Source: Dehalococcoidia bacterium (lineage in GTDB: Bacteria; Chloroflexota; Dehalococcoidia; DSTF01; JACRBR01). Taken from it: 64,000 bases of DNA. The stretch is from contig JADMII010000002.1 in assembly GCA_015478665.1 (NCBI GenBank), positions 62,001 through 126,000 of the forward strand, read 5' to 3'. Made by a program: the position numbers and the translations under genes. Under the pieces are notes generated by a model. The model was not told where the DNA came from. It searched no databases and saw nothing but the letters and a program-made list of their open reading frames with translations. Of the stretch, positions 1-8,145 are shown one piece after another. Numbering within the stretch: position 1 is the first letter of the stretch; each line of letters starts with the position of its first letter.

Positions 1-111
1 CGTCCTGCTCAAATGCGAGGCCGCCAGCATTTCCGCAGAACCGTTCTCATCGTCGTACAGCTTCGGCCCTGGACAATTGCGCCGTTCACGCGCACACGTC
101 CGCCATGCGTC

Positions 112-1515
112 CTACCCCCGGTACTGCGCCTTCCCGCCGACGCGGTCCTTGTTCAGGCGCTTGTTCAGGTGCAGCCCTTCGAGGATAAACTCGACTGCGC
201 TCGCGATCTGCGCCGGCTGCTCGCCCGGGTCCAGCTTCGCCACGGAGCGGTTGAAGCCGTCGATCGAATGCATCAGCTTCACGTACCCCTCCGAGGGCAT
301 CGTGTCGCTCACCTCCGCGTTCAGCCCCGCCTTGAACCGGGTGACGACGTCCTCGAGGTCGACGACGTTGAAGTAGCGGTTGAACACCGCCACCACCGCG
401 CCCTGGATCAGCTTTTCGATGATCTGTTCTTCCTTGCCGTCCTCGACCGTCTCAAACTCGACCTTGCCGCTGATCGTCGGGATCACGTACGGCAGGTCGC
501 TGATCCGCGGTACGACGTCCCGCTCGTGCAGGCGGATCGCCCGGCGAAGCGCGTTCGCCAGCAGGCTCTCGTAGTCGGCGATCGACGCCCGCACGGACAC
601 GCCAGACCGCTGGTTGACGTCCGGGCTCCGCCGCGCCAGCCGCGTGATCTCGGCGACGATCTCCTTCATGTACGCCGGCACGTGCACTTCGTAGTCCGTG
701 TCCTGGAACGACGAGTGCTCCTGCTCCATGATGCCGATCTCGTGCTCGACGTTGCGCGGGTAGTGCGTGCGGATCTGTGCGCCGTAGCGGTCCTTGAGCG
801 GCGTGATGATCCGCCCGCGGTTCGTGTAGTCTTCCGGGTTCGCGGACGCCACGACGAGCACGTCGAGCGGCATGCGAATGTGGTAGCCGCGGATCTGGAC
901 GTCGCGCTCTTCCATGATGTTCAGCAGGCCGACCTGGATCCGCTCTGCCAAGTCGGGCAGCTCGTTGATGCAGAAGATGCCCCGATTCGTCCGCGCGATG
1001 AGCCCGTAGTGGATCGTCAGCTCGTCGGAGAGGTAGCGGCCCTCTGCCACCTTGATCGGGTCGACTTCACCAATCAGGTCGGCGATGGTGATGTCCGGCG
1101 TCGCCAGCTTCTCGCCGTATCGGCGGTCGCGGCCGATCCAGTCGACCTCGAGGTTGTCACCTTCCTGCTCGATGCGCGTCCGGCTGGCGCGCGTGATCGG
1201 CTCGTAGGGGTTTTCGTTCAGCTCGCTGCCGGCGATCACGGGGATCGCGTCATCGAGGAGCGCCGTGAGACCGCGGATCATCCGGGACTTCGCCTGTCCC
1301 CGTTCCCCGAGGAAGATGATGTCCTGGCCGGAGAGGATCGCGTTCTCGAGCTGTGGCACGACGGACTCCTCGTAGCCGAAGATGCCGTCGAACAACGGCC
1401 GTCCCTCGCGGATGCGCGCGATCAGGTTCCGGCGCATCTCTTCCTTCACGGACTGCACCTTATACCCCGACTGCCTCAGCTCGCCCAGTGTCCGTGGTCT
1501 GTGTTCTGACGTCAT
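112..1515 (-). CDS. ChlI/MoxR-like AAA+ ATPase
   Basis: Predicted cytoplasmic AAA+ ATPase of the magnesium-chelatase-I/MoxR type, a class that usually acts as a chaperone-like remodelling motor with a von Willebrand factor A partner. The product is about 467 aa. The P-loop reads GERGQAKS, so the usual Gly before Lys-Ser is Ala. A Walker-B/sensor region follows (INELPDLAERIQVGLLNIME, then VVASANPEDY). I prefer the ATG at 1515 over the track start at 1557 because GGAAGG sits nine bases before it; the upstream 14 residues look non-coding. A VWA partner would be expected beyond position 1, but the 111 bases left show no convincing start. The substrate is unknown. Confidence 0.85.
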   Translation of the reverse strand: MTSEHRPRTLGELRQSGYKVQSVKEEMRRNLIARIREGRPLFDGIFGYEESVVPQLENAILSGQDIIFLGERGQAKSRMIRGLTALLDDAIPVIAGSELNENPYEPITRASRTRIEQEGDNLEVDWIGRDRRYGEKLATPDITIADLIGEVDPIKVAEGRYLSDELTIHYGLIARTNRGIFCINELPDLAERIQVGLLNIMEERDVQIRGYHIRMPLDVLVVASANPEDYTNRGRIITPLKDRYGAQIRTHYPRNVEHEIGIMEQEHSSFQDTDYEVHVPAYMKEIVAEITRLARRSPDVNQRSGVSVRASIADYESLLANALRRAIRLHERDVVPRISDLPYVIPTISGKVEFETVEDGKEEQIIEKLIQGAVVAVFNRYFNVVDLEDVVTRFKAGLNAEVSDTMPSEGYVKLMHSIDGFNRSVAKLDPGEQPAQIASAVEFILEGLHLNKRLNKDRVGGKAQYRG

Positions 1516-1998
1516 GGAGCGCGATCCTTCCGGGTGATTCGCCTGTCGTCCGGCCATACTCGCGCGGCGTCGCCGCGCTGGTGCGCCGTCGCCTTCGCCG
1601 CGTGTCCGCCGCTCAGTATAGCGCTGCTCTCAACACACTCTGCCCCACCCGAACGCTTCGGGTCATCGATCGTCACACCCACGCAGTGCCCGTCCAGCCA
1701 TGTGCAACTGTCGATCATACGCTGCCGGCCGTGCGGCGGGCGCGCGGGCGTGGCGGACTGGCGGCCCCGCGCGCACGGCGGAGGGTGCGCCGGAGCCGCG
1801 CGCACGCCGCAGCTTGCGGCAGGGCGCCGTTCCTGGCGATGCGCCGCCGCGGCCCGTCGTGCTCGGGCGGACCCGGAACGAACGACGCGGAGTTCGGGTG
1901 CGAATGGGCGGGCGGATACGGGAAGTGCGAGCACGAACGCGCGTGTCGCGGCGGGCGCGGCGACACGCAGGGCGGCCCGCACGCGGCCGCAGGCCCGC
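1516..1998. other. Intergenic gap with a hairpin 3' of the sdh operon
   Basis: About 480 bases with no credible gene; the ORFs listed here are short shadows rich in Arg and Ala. The one clear structure is a 9-bp inverted repeat, GCGTGTCGC/GCGACACGC, at 1941-1968 with a 10-base loop. It lies some 30 bases after the stop of the sdhE-like gene on the minus strand, so it could end sdh transcription. There is no clear T-run, so this is a guess from position. The rest presumably carries the ATPase promoter, but I see no confident -35/-10 pair. Confidence 0.4.
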
Positions 1999-2895
1999 TT
2001 ACGCCGGCACGCCCTCAGGCAGCTTGTCGAGCAGCTTCTTCGTCGAGACCACGTGGTGATCCATGCGCATCTCCTGGGGCGGCACGCCCAGCGCCAGCCC
2101 GATCATCTGCGGCAGGTGGATGATCGGCAGGTCGATGTCGTAGTGCGTCACCGACTTCGCGGCCGGCTGCTGGGCGTCGAGGTTCAGGTGGCAGAGCGGG
2201 CAGGGCGACACCAGGGCGTCCGCGCCCAGATCCTGCGCCTCGTGAATGTGATTGCCCGCCTGCTTCAGCGAGTTCTCGCGGTTGATCGTGAGGATCGGGA
2301 AGCCGCAGCACTTCTTCGCACCTTCGTACTGCACGGGAGTCGCACCGACCGCTTCGATCGCCTGTTCCAGGTAGGTGTTGCGGCCCGGGTGCTCGTCGAT
2401 GCCGAGGATGTCGCTGGGTCGAAGGATGTAGCAGCCGTAGAACGGGCCGATGCGCACGCCGTTGAGCGGCCGCTTGATCATCGCCTTCAGCCGGTCGAGC
2501 CCGAAGTCCTCGACCAGCACCCAGAGGAAGTTCTTGATCGCCAGATCGGGAGTGTAGTGCAGCCCCTCTTCGGCGAGGATGTCGTTGATCTTCGCCAGGT
2601 AGTCGGGGTTCTTCGCCAGCTTGTCCTGCACCATGCTCTCGATGCCCTGGCAGGTCGAGCAGATGTTCATCAGGGGCAGGCCGAGCTGCTGCGCCATCGC
2701 GAACGTGCGCGCGTTCAGCGCGTCGGCGAGCTCCGGCGCCTGCTCCTGGATCACGCCGGCGCCGGTGCATGTCGCCAGGTCCAGCTCCACCAGCTCGATG
2801 CCGAGCTCGCGCGCGACGCGGTTCGTCGCCATGTACAGCTCGGGCGCCGCCCCCTTCGAGACGCAACCCGGCCAGAACGCATATCTCATCGCCAT
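1999..2895 (-). CDS. sdhE: HdrB-like CCG-domain subunit of succinate dehydrogenase (SdhE)
   Basis: Last gene of the sdhABE operon. It encodes a 298-aa protein of the heterodisulfide-reductase-B/CCG family, which replaces the membrane anchors SdhC/SdhD in type E succinate:quinone reductases and passes electrons between the iron-sulfur subunit and the quinone pool or another thiol carrier. The C-terminal half has the full cysteine set (FYGCY, KKCCGF, SPCPLC). In the N-terminal half (FWPGC, ATCTGAG, CSTCQG) the middle CC is only one Cys. The start ATG overlaps the sdhB stop as TGATG, so the longer 575-aa ORF in the track is a frame artefact. The protein is soluble, with no transmembrane segment visible. 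Confidence 0.9.
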   Translation of the reverse strand: MAMRYAFWPGCVSKGAAPELYMATNRVARELGIELVELDLATCTGAGVIQEQAPELADALNARTFAMAQQLGLPLMNICSTCQGIESMVQDKLAKNPDYLAKINDILAEEGLHYTPDLAIKNFLWVLVEDFGLDRLKAMIKRPLNGVRIGPFYGCYILRPSDILGIDEHPGRNTYLEQAIEAVGATPVQYEGAKKCCGFPILTINRENSLKQAGNHIHEAQDLGADALVSPCPLCHLNLDAQQPAAKSVTHYDIDLPIIHLPQMIGLALGVPPQEMRMDHHVVSTKKLLDKLPEGVPA

Positions 2896-3896
2896 CAGTC
2901 CGTCACCTCGGCCCTCTTCGGCTTCAACAGCGCTGCCTTTTTCACGACGTTTCGCACCCGGTCCATGCCCTGCATCTTGTGCGACCCGGGCGCGCCCGGC
3001 GGGATCGCCTGCGCCAGCGGCAGCTTGCCGACGCGCAGCATCCTCAAAGCGCCCGGCGCCTCCACCAGCAGCCGCGGCACGTTGAACATGCCGACGGATC
3101 CCGGCAGCATCCACACCTCGTTCAGGCGGCCGCCATCGATGATCGACTTGGTGAAGATGTTGGTATGGCGGGCGCCGGCGTTGTTCTGGATCCCGGCCTC
3201 CATCGCCATCTCGCGCAGTTGCAGGATGCGGTTCATCGGCGCGACGCCCTTCGGGCACACCTCGACGCACATGTTGCAGCGCGTGCAGTCCCAGATGCCG
3301 CTGTACTCGCTGAGCTTCTCCAGCCGCTCGTGCGTGTGCCCGTCGCGCGGGTCCGCGGCGAAGCGGTACGCCTTCGCCAGCGCGGCCGGCGCGATGAAGT
3401 TCTTGTCCACTTCGAGCACCGTGCAGTCGCTGACGCAGGCGCCGCACATGATGCAGTTCATCGTGTGCGTCAGGTCGATCATCGCCTCGTTGGGCACGCG
3501 GTACTCGCGCTCCGGCACCGGTCCGAGCGGCTGCAGATACGGGTCGACCTGGCGGATCTTCGAGAAGAACAGCTCCTGGTCGACGATCAGGTCCTTGATC
3601 ACGGGCATGTTTGTCATCGGCTCGACGAGGATCTCGTGCTCCTCGTCGCCGCCGGTGACGGTGATGATCTTCGCCCGGCAGGCGAGCCGCGCGCGCCTGT
3701 CGACGCGCATCGAGCAGGAGCCGCAAATCGCGCTGCGGCAGGAGCAGCGCAGGGCCAGCGTGCCGTCCTCGTACTCGCGTACCTGGATCAGCGCGTCGAG
3801 CAGCGTCGAGCTCTCCGGCATGTCGATGGCGTACTGGCTGTAGCCCGCCGCGCCGTGCTCCGGGTCGGTCCGCCTGACCTTCAACTTGACCTTCAT
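2895..3896 (-). CDS. sdhB: Succinate dehydrogenase/fumarate reductase iron-sulfur subunit
   Basis: Electron-transfer subunit between the flavoprotein and the CCG subunit. It has 333 aa from ATG 3896, which has GGAG just upstream; the track start at 3932 is a GTG without a good ribosome site. The N-terminal plant-type ferredoxin domain has the [2Fe-2S] cysteines (CRSAICGSC plus a later Cys, residues 53-73). The C-terminal domain has CIMCGACVSDC and CTRCNMCVEVCP. Both are four-cysteine clusters, whereas classical SdhB binds one [4Fe-4S] and one [3Fe-4S]. Two four-Cys clusters fit the type E enzymes with an SdhE partner. The stop overlaps the next start. Confidence 0.93.
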   Translation of the reverse strand: MKVKLKVRRTDPEHGAAGYSQYAIDMPESSTLLDALIQVREYEDGTLALRCSCRSAICGSCSMRVDRRARLACRAKIITVTGGDEEHEILVEPMTNMPVIKDLIVDQELFFSKIRQVDPYLQPLGPVPEREYRVPNEAMIDLTHTMNCIMCGACVSDCTVLEVDKNFIAPAALAKAYRFAADPRDGHTHERLEKLSEYSGIWDCTRCNMCVEVCPKGVAPMNRILQLREMAMEAGIQNNAGARHTNIFTKSIIDGGRLNEVWMLPGSVGMFNVPRLLVEAPGALRMLRVGKLPLAQAIPPGAPGSHKMQGMDRVRNVVKKAALLKPKRAEVTD

Positions 3897-4013
3897 CCGC
3901 CGCTCCGTTCGTCCTGTATCATCCGCGCTCACGACACCGGCCAGGAGTGCCGCGTCCGCCGGCCCCGGCCACAGTCCCGACAGTCAGACACCCGTCACCA
4001 GCACACACCGGGA

Positions 4014-5714
4014 TCAATATTTGCGCTCCTGCGGCTGCCACTCGGTGATCGTCACCGGCAGGTAGCTCATCTTCTCGCTGCCGTCCTGTTGCCGCGTCAG
4101 CACGATGTGCTTGAGCCACTCGGCATCGTTGCGCTCCGGATAGTCGAGCCGCGTGTGTGCGCCGCGGCTTTCCGTCCGCTCGATCGCGCTCCTGGTGATC
4201 ATCTCGGCGCAGTCCAGCATGCACCCCAGTTCGATGTGGAAGAGCAGATCCGTGTTGAACACGCACCCTTTGTCGTCGATGCCGACGGCGTCGTATCGGG
4301 CCCGCAGCTCCGTGAGGTTCTGCACCTGCTGGTTGAGCTTGTCGGGGGAGCGGAAGATGCCCACGTTCGCGCTCATCGATGTCCCCATGTCGCGCCGGAT
4401 CTTCGCGACGCGGTCGCCGTTCTGCGACCGGTCGAGGATGCCGCGGATCATCCTGCGGTCGTCCTCGACGACGCTATCGGGCACGCGCGCGAACTTCTGG
4501 TCACGCAGCCACGGCACGGCGTGCTCCGCCGCGCGGCGTCCGAACACCAGCGTATCGAGCAGCGAGTTGGCGCCGACGCGGTTGGCGCCGTGCACGCTGA
4601 CGCACGCCGCTTCGCCCGCCGAGTACAGTCCCGGCAGCGGCGTCAGGCCGTCGATGTCCGTCTTGATCCCGCCCATGATGTAGTGCACACCCGGCAGGAT
4701 CGGCAGCAGCTCCTTCGTCAGGTCGACGTTCACGAGATCGCGCGCGATCTCGTAGATCTCCTCGAGCCGTTCCTTGATGAGCTGCTCGCCGAGGTGCCGC
4801 AGGTCCAGGAACACGCAGCCATCGACGCCGCGCCCTTCGTCGATCTCGGTCTGCTCCGCGCGCGTCACGACGTCGCGCGATGCCAGCTCCATCATGTTCG
4901 GCGCGTACTTCGTCATGAAGCGCTCGCCGTCCTTGTTCAGCAGGTACGCACCCTCGCCGCGCGCCCCCTCCGTGATCAGCACACCCGACCCCTTCAGCGA
5001 TGTCGGGTGGATCTGCACCATCTCCATGTCCATGATCGGCGCGCCGGCGCGATATGCCTGCGCGATGCCGTCGCCGGTGCAAATCAGCGCGTTCGTCGAA
5101 GGCTCGTACACCCGGCCGAGCCCGCCCGTGCAGATGATCGTCGCCTTCGCCGTGATCGCGTGCAGCTCGCCCGTACGGATGTTCAGGGCCACGCAGCCGC
5201 GGCACTGGCCGTCGACGACGATCAGGCTGGTGACGAACCACTCTTCGTACATGCGCATCGCCTGGAAGCGCGCCGGGTGCATGAGCTGCTCGTAGAGCAC
5301 GTGGAGGATCGCCTGGCCGGTAATCGCGCCGACGAAGAACGTGCGCGCCTTCCCCATCCCCCCGAAGCGTCGCACCGCCAGATGGCCGTCCGGCTTGCGG
5401 CTGAAGACGACGCCCCAGTGCTCGGCCTGCAGCACCTCGCGCCCGCCCTCTTGCGCCAGGATCGTGATCGCGTCCTGGTCGCCGAGGTAGTCCGAAGCCT
5501 TCGTCGTCTCGTACGCGTGCTCTTCCCAGGGCCCGCCGTCCTCGCCGACGCCCGGGCCGTTGATCCCGCCCTGGGCCGCGTTCGAGTGGGAGCGCACGGG
5601 GTGCACCTTCGAGACCATCGCGACGTCCGCCCCCAGCTGCTGCGCCGCGATCGCCGCGCGCATGCCGGCGAGACCACCGCCGACGACGAGGACGTCGTGT
5701 TCGTACACGGCCAT
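4014..5714 (-). CDS. sdhA: Succinate dehydrogenase/fumarate reductase flavoprotein subunit
   Basis: Catalytic FAD subunit of 566 aa, the first gene of sdhABE. The dinucleotide-binding motif GGGLAG is at residues 12-17. The His of RSHSNAAQGG (residue 43) is the usual covalent FAD attachment site. The substrate region with HPTSL, the LASRDVVTRA stretch and HGANRVGANSLLD follow in the expected order. There is no twin-arginine signal, so the active site should face the cytoplasm, unlike the periplasmic Campylobacter-type MfrA. The next gene, sdhB, starts 117 bases downstream. The reaction is succinate/fumarate interconversion; the sequence alone does not fix its direction. Confidence 0.95.
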   Translation of the reverse strand: MAVYEHDVLVVGGGLAGMRAAIAAQQLGADVAMVSKVHPVRSHSNAAQGGINGPGVGEDGGPWEEHAYETTKASDYLGDQDAITILAQEGGREVLQAEHWGVVFSRKPDGHLAVRRFGGMGKARTFFVGAITGQAILHVLYEQLMHPARFQAMRMYEEWFVTSLIVVDGQCRGCVALNIRTGELHAITAKATIICTGGLGRVYEPSTNALICTGDGIAQAYRAGAPIMDMEMVQIHPTSLKGSGVLITEGARGEGAYLLNKDGERFMTKYAPNMMELASRDVVTRAEQTEIDEGRGVDGCVFLDLRHLGEQLIKERLEEIYEIARDLVNVDLTKELLPILPGVHYIMGGIKTDIDGLTPLPGLYSAGEAACVSVHGANRVGANSLLDTLVFGRRAAEHAVPWLRDQKFARVPDSVVEDDRRMIRGILDRSQNGDRVAKIRRDMGTSMSANVGIFRSPDKLNQQVQNLTELRARYDAVGIDDKGCVFNTDLLFHIELGCMLDCAEMITRSAIERTESRGAHTRLDYPERNDAEWLKHIVLTRQQDGSEKMSYLPVTITEWQPQERKY

Positions 5715-6063
5715 GCCGGGCTACACCTTCCTTCGCGGCAGCCGGTGCGTCGCCCGGCGCCCGCTCGCGGCGCGCTGACGCCGGGTTCGGTTGAGGAATG
5801 TCGATGGCCTGCCGGCCGGATGGAGGGGGCGGGCGCGGCGCGTCGATGCGTCAGGATCGTGCCGGACAGAGTCCATCATCGAATCTCCCGTGGCATGTGA
5901 AGCCTATCACGGAGCTTTCGTTACGCTCAAGAATCACCCGCGGCGCGCGCGACGGCCGACTCGTCGCGCGTCCGCCAGCGCATCCAGCGTACGGGCGACG
6001 CCGCTGCAACGCCGGCGCTGTTACATTCGATCACAATCGTCGTGTTTCCGGAGGAGGGTTCGC
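5715..6063. other. Divergent promoter region between sdhA and the SRPBCC gene
   Basis: About 350 bases separate two divergent genes. It contains a possible minus-strand promoter for sdhABE (listed separately) and, on the plus strand, an AT-richer stretch around 6020-6045 just before a very strong ribosome site (GGAGGAGGG). ORFs that run through here in frame with the SRPBCC gene have no start with a ribosome site and look non-coding. Confidence 0.5.
5901..5930 (-). promoter_or_regulatory. Candidate sigma70-like promoter for sdhABE
   Basis: Read on the minus strand, TTGAGC and TAGGCT are separated by 18 bases, about 190 bases upstream of the sdhA start. The match to consensus is partial. Position and the local drop in GC are the main support. 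Confidence 0.35.
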
Positions 6064-6648
6064 ATGCCGAAGGTCAAGCAATCGATCACCGTGGCGGCGC
6101 CGGTCGATGTCGTGTATCGCGCCTGGCACAACTTCCAGAACTTTCCGCGCTTCATGGACAACATCGAGGACGTGCGCGTTGCCTCCGGCGGCCGCTCGCA
6201 TTGGCGTGCGAAGGGGCCGCTGGGCACGGCGCCTGAATGGGATGCCGAGGTCACGCTCGACGAACCGGAGCGCGCCATCGGCTGGCGCTCCGTCCACGGC
6301 AGCGCCACGACCACGGCCGGCCGCGTGAACTTCGCGTCGCACGGCGGCGAGACCGAGATCAAGGTCACGATCGAGTACGAGCCGCCGGCGGGCGTGGTCG
6401 GGGGTGCCGTCTCGAAGATCTTCGCCGACCCCGAGCGCCAGGTTGACCACGACCTGCACGCGTTCAAGCAGATCATCGAAGACAGCGCGCGCCTGGCGCG
6501 GCTCGATCTGGGCGAACGTCTCGATGACGATGAAGCGCTCGGCGCGTCGATGGGCAACAACTCCGAGTCAGAGCTCGAGGCGATCGCCGACACCAACAGC
6601 GGCATCAGCCCGCGGGGCGTGGACGATCCGGCGACGCGCCCGGGATAG
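6064..6648 (+). CDS. SRPBCC (START-like) family protein
   Basis: A 194-aa protein with a single SRPBCC/polyketide-cyclase-like helix-grip domain over residues 1-150 (start MPKVKQSITVAAPVDVVYRAW, then FPRFMDNIEDV). Such domains bind hydrophobic ligands; this subtype (SRPBCC protein/cyclase-dehydrase) is often a stress or membrane-associated protein of unknown ligand. An acidic, probably disordered tail of about 45 residues follows. The start at 6064 is set by the GGAGGAGGG ribosome site; the longer ORF from 5791 lacks one. It is transcribed alone, divergent from sdhA. Confidence 0.85.
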   Translation: MPKVKQSITVAAPVDVVYRAWHNFQNFPRFMDNIEDVRVASGGRSHWRAKGPLGTAPEWDAEVTLDEPERAIGWRSVHGSATTTAGRVNFASHGGETEIKVTIEYEPPAGVVGGAVSKIFADPERQVDHDLHAFKQIIEDSARLARLDLGERLDDDEALGASMGNNSESELEAIADTNSGISPRGVDDPATRPG

Positions 6649-6671
6649 GGCCGGAGCTCTCCGCACCAGCG

Positions 6672-6779
6672 GGCGGAGCGCCGCCGCTTCGCGGTCCGTC
6701 GATGCCACTGGCGGTGCATGGAACACTGTCGAGGTGCATGTCGGCGGAGCGCCGCCGTTTCGCGGTCCGTCGATGCCAC
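6672..6779 (+). repeat. Two direct copies of a 37-bp hairpin-forming repeat
   Basis: Copies at 6672-6708 and 6743-6779 differ at one base and are spaced 71 bases start to start. Each begins GGCGGAGCGCCGCCG, a hairpin with a GGCGG/CCGCC stem and AGCG loop, and ends TCCGTCGATGCCAC. A second small stem (CCGC-TTC-GCGG) becomes CCGT-TTC-GCGG in copy two, so the single change keeps a G-U pair. The word GGTGCATG also recurs between the copies. The repeat lies between the SRPBCC gene and the converging MFS gene; the first 15 bases also occur near 48838. Confidence 0.8.
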
Positions 6780-6821
6780 CCCCGACGAAGATCCGTGCGC
6801 GCTGGCCTTGCGATACGCGCC

Positions 6822-8009
6822 TTACTCCAGTCGGCCGCGCCTCAGCCGGAACGCGGACGCGCCGGCGAACATCAGCCCGGACAGCGCCGCAGTGACGGCG
6901 ACGCCCTGCGCCGGCCCCGCGCCGACGAGGATCTTCCCCTGCAGCCACGGCACGGCCAGCCCGCCGGCGTTCCCCATCGTCACCGCCGCCGCCGTGTCGT
7001 GCGGTCCTCCCGACTCGGATGCGATCGCGACCGTCGTCGGCCACATCGGCCCCATGAACAGGCCGGCGCCGAGCGCGCAGGCCGCACTCACGGCGATGTT
7101 GCCGGATGTCAGCGCGAGCGCCAGGCTGGCGATGCCGGCGCCCGCCGCCGATGCGATGAGGAGCGGCAGGCCGTCGCGGCGGCGGCGGAAGTAGGCGCCG
7201 GTGAGCAGCCGGCCGATCGCCAGCGCCAGCCAGAAGCCCGATGTCAGGAGCGCCGCGACCAACACGCCGGCGTGCGCCGACTGCTTGGCGTACGTCGAGA
7301 CCCAGGAGCCGAGGCCGAACTCCGCGCCCACATAGAGGAAGAGCAGTCCGCCCATGACGAACGTCACCGGGTTATCGGGCAGCCGGAATTGCTCCGCCGC
7401 ATCCGCCGGCGCGCCGGCCGGCGCCACCGGCTCGTCGGCGAGCAGCAGTCCCAGCATCGCCGCCAACGCCACCGCGGCGATGCCGGCGTATACGGCGCCG
7501 CGCTCGTCGGTGGCGCTCAGGACGCCGCCGGCCCAAATCGGCCCGGCGACGGCGCCCAACGCGAAATAGAGGTTGAGGTCGTTGACCGCCTTCGGCACGT
7601 CGCGCGAGCTGCGCGCCATGAGGATGTGCAGGCCGGCGATGATCAGGCCGTCGCCGGTGCCCAGCACGACGCCGCCAGCGAGCGCGAGGGCCCAGGACGG
7701 CGCCCAGCCCAGCAGCAGCGAGCCCGCCGCCACGGCGGCCAACCCGCTGGCGCCAAGCAGCCGGCTGCTCCGCGCGTGCAGCGCCACGGCGACGGCTGCC
7801 GATGCGCTGATCGACCCGGCGAAGAACACCGTCAGCAGCAGCCCCGCCGTATCGAGCGAGACGCCGAGGCCGCCGGCGATGAACGGGATCGCCGGGCCGA
7901 ACGCCGAGGCGTAGAGACCGACGCAGAAGAGCGCGAGGAAGGCGGCGCCGTGCAGCAGGCGCTGAGGCGCAGCTGCGGGGGCTGCTCCGGCGGTCGCGCT
8001 GCCCTGCAT
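6822..8009 (-). CDS. Major facilitator superfamily transporter
   Basis: An integral membrane carrier of 395 aa, with about twelve hydrophobic stretches in two halves split by a polar loop (ADEPVAPAGAPADAAEQFRL, near residue 200). The first helices (FLALFCVGLYASAFGPAIPF) and the G-rich GTGDGLIIAGLHILMAR region are typical of the FucP/YfkF-like MFS branch. The substrate cannot be told from sequence. The track start is a GTG immediately before ATG 8009; I chose the ATG. It is divergent from mutM and not obviously in an operon. Confidence 0.88.
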   Translation of the reverse strand: MQGSATAGAAPAAAPQRLLHGAAFLALFCVGLYASAFGPAIPFIAGGLGVSLDTAGLLLTVFFAGSISASAAVAVALHARSSRLLGASGLAAVAAGSLLLGWAPSWALALAGGVVLGTGDGLIIAGLHILMARSSRDVPKAVNDLNLYFALGAVAGPIWAGGVLSATDERGAVYAGIAAVALAAMLGLLLADEPVAPAGAPADAAEQFRLPDNPVTFVMGGLLFLYVGAEFGLGSWVSTYAKQSAHAGVLVAALLTSGFWLALAIGRLLTGAYFRRRRDGLPLLIASAAGAGIASLALALTSGNIAVSAACALGAGLFMGPMWPTTVAIASESGGPHDTAAAVTMGNAGGLAVPWLQGKILVGAGPAQGVAVTAALSGLMFAGASAFRLRRGRLE

Positions 8010-8145
8010 CACTCACAGTATCGAGCCGCCGCCACTGCCGATAGCAGCACATCGAGCTACGGCGCGAGCTTGATACCCCGTCCCGGCTGCCGCGTCCGTA
8101 TGCGGAGGACCGGGCGGCGCGTGCGCGTTTCGATATGCTGGCATC

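Noticed and set aside
1-111. Start of a VWA gene after the ATPase
   Set aside because: One minus-strand frame stays open to the edge, but there is no ribosome site or VWA motif in so short a piece.
1999-3726. 575-aa continuous frame covering sdhE plus part of sdhB
   Set aside because: The N-terminal half is the wrong frame of sdhB. The TGATG junction and the MRYAFWPGC start define sdhE.
2769-5900. 1043-aa plus-strand ORF and the similar 769-aa ORF 1534-3843
   Set aside because: Both lie antisense to the sdhABE genes, have His/Arg/Ala-rich composition and show no family motif. Long antisense ORFs are expected in very GC-rich coding DNA.
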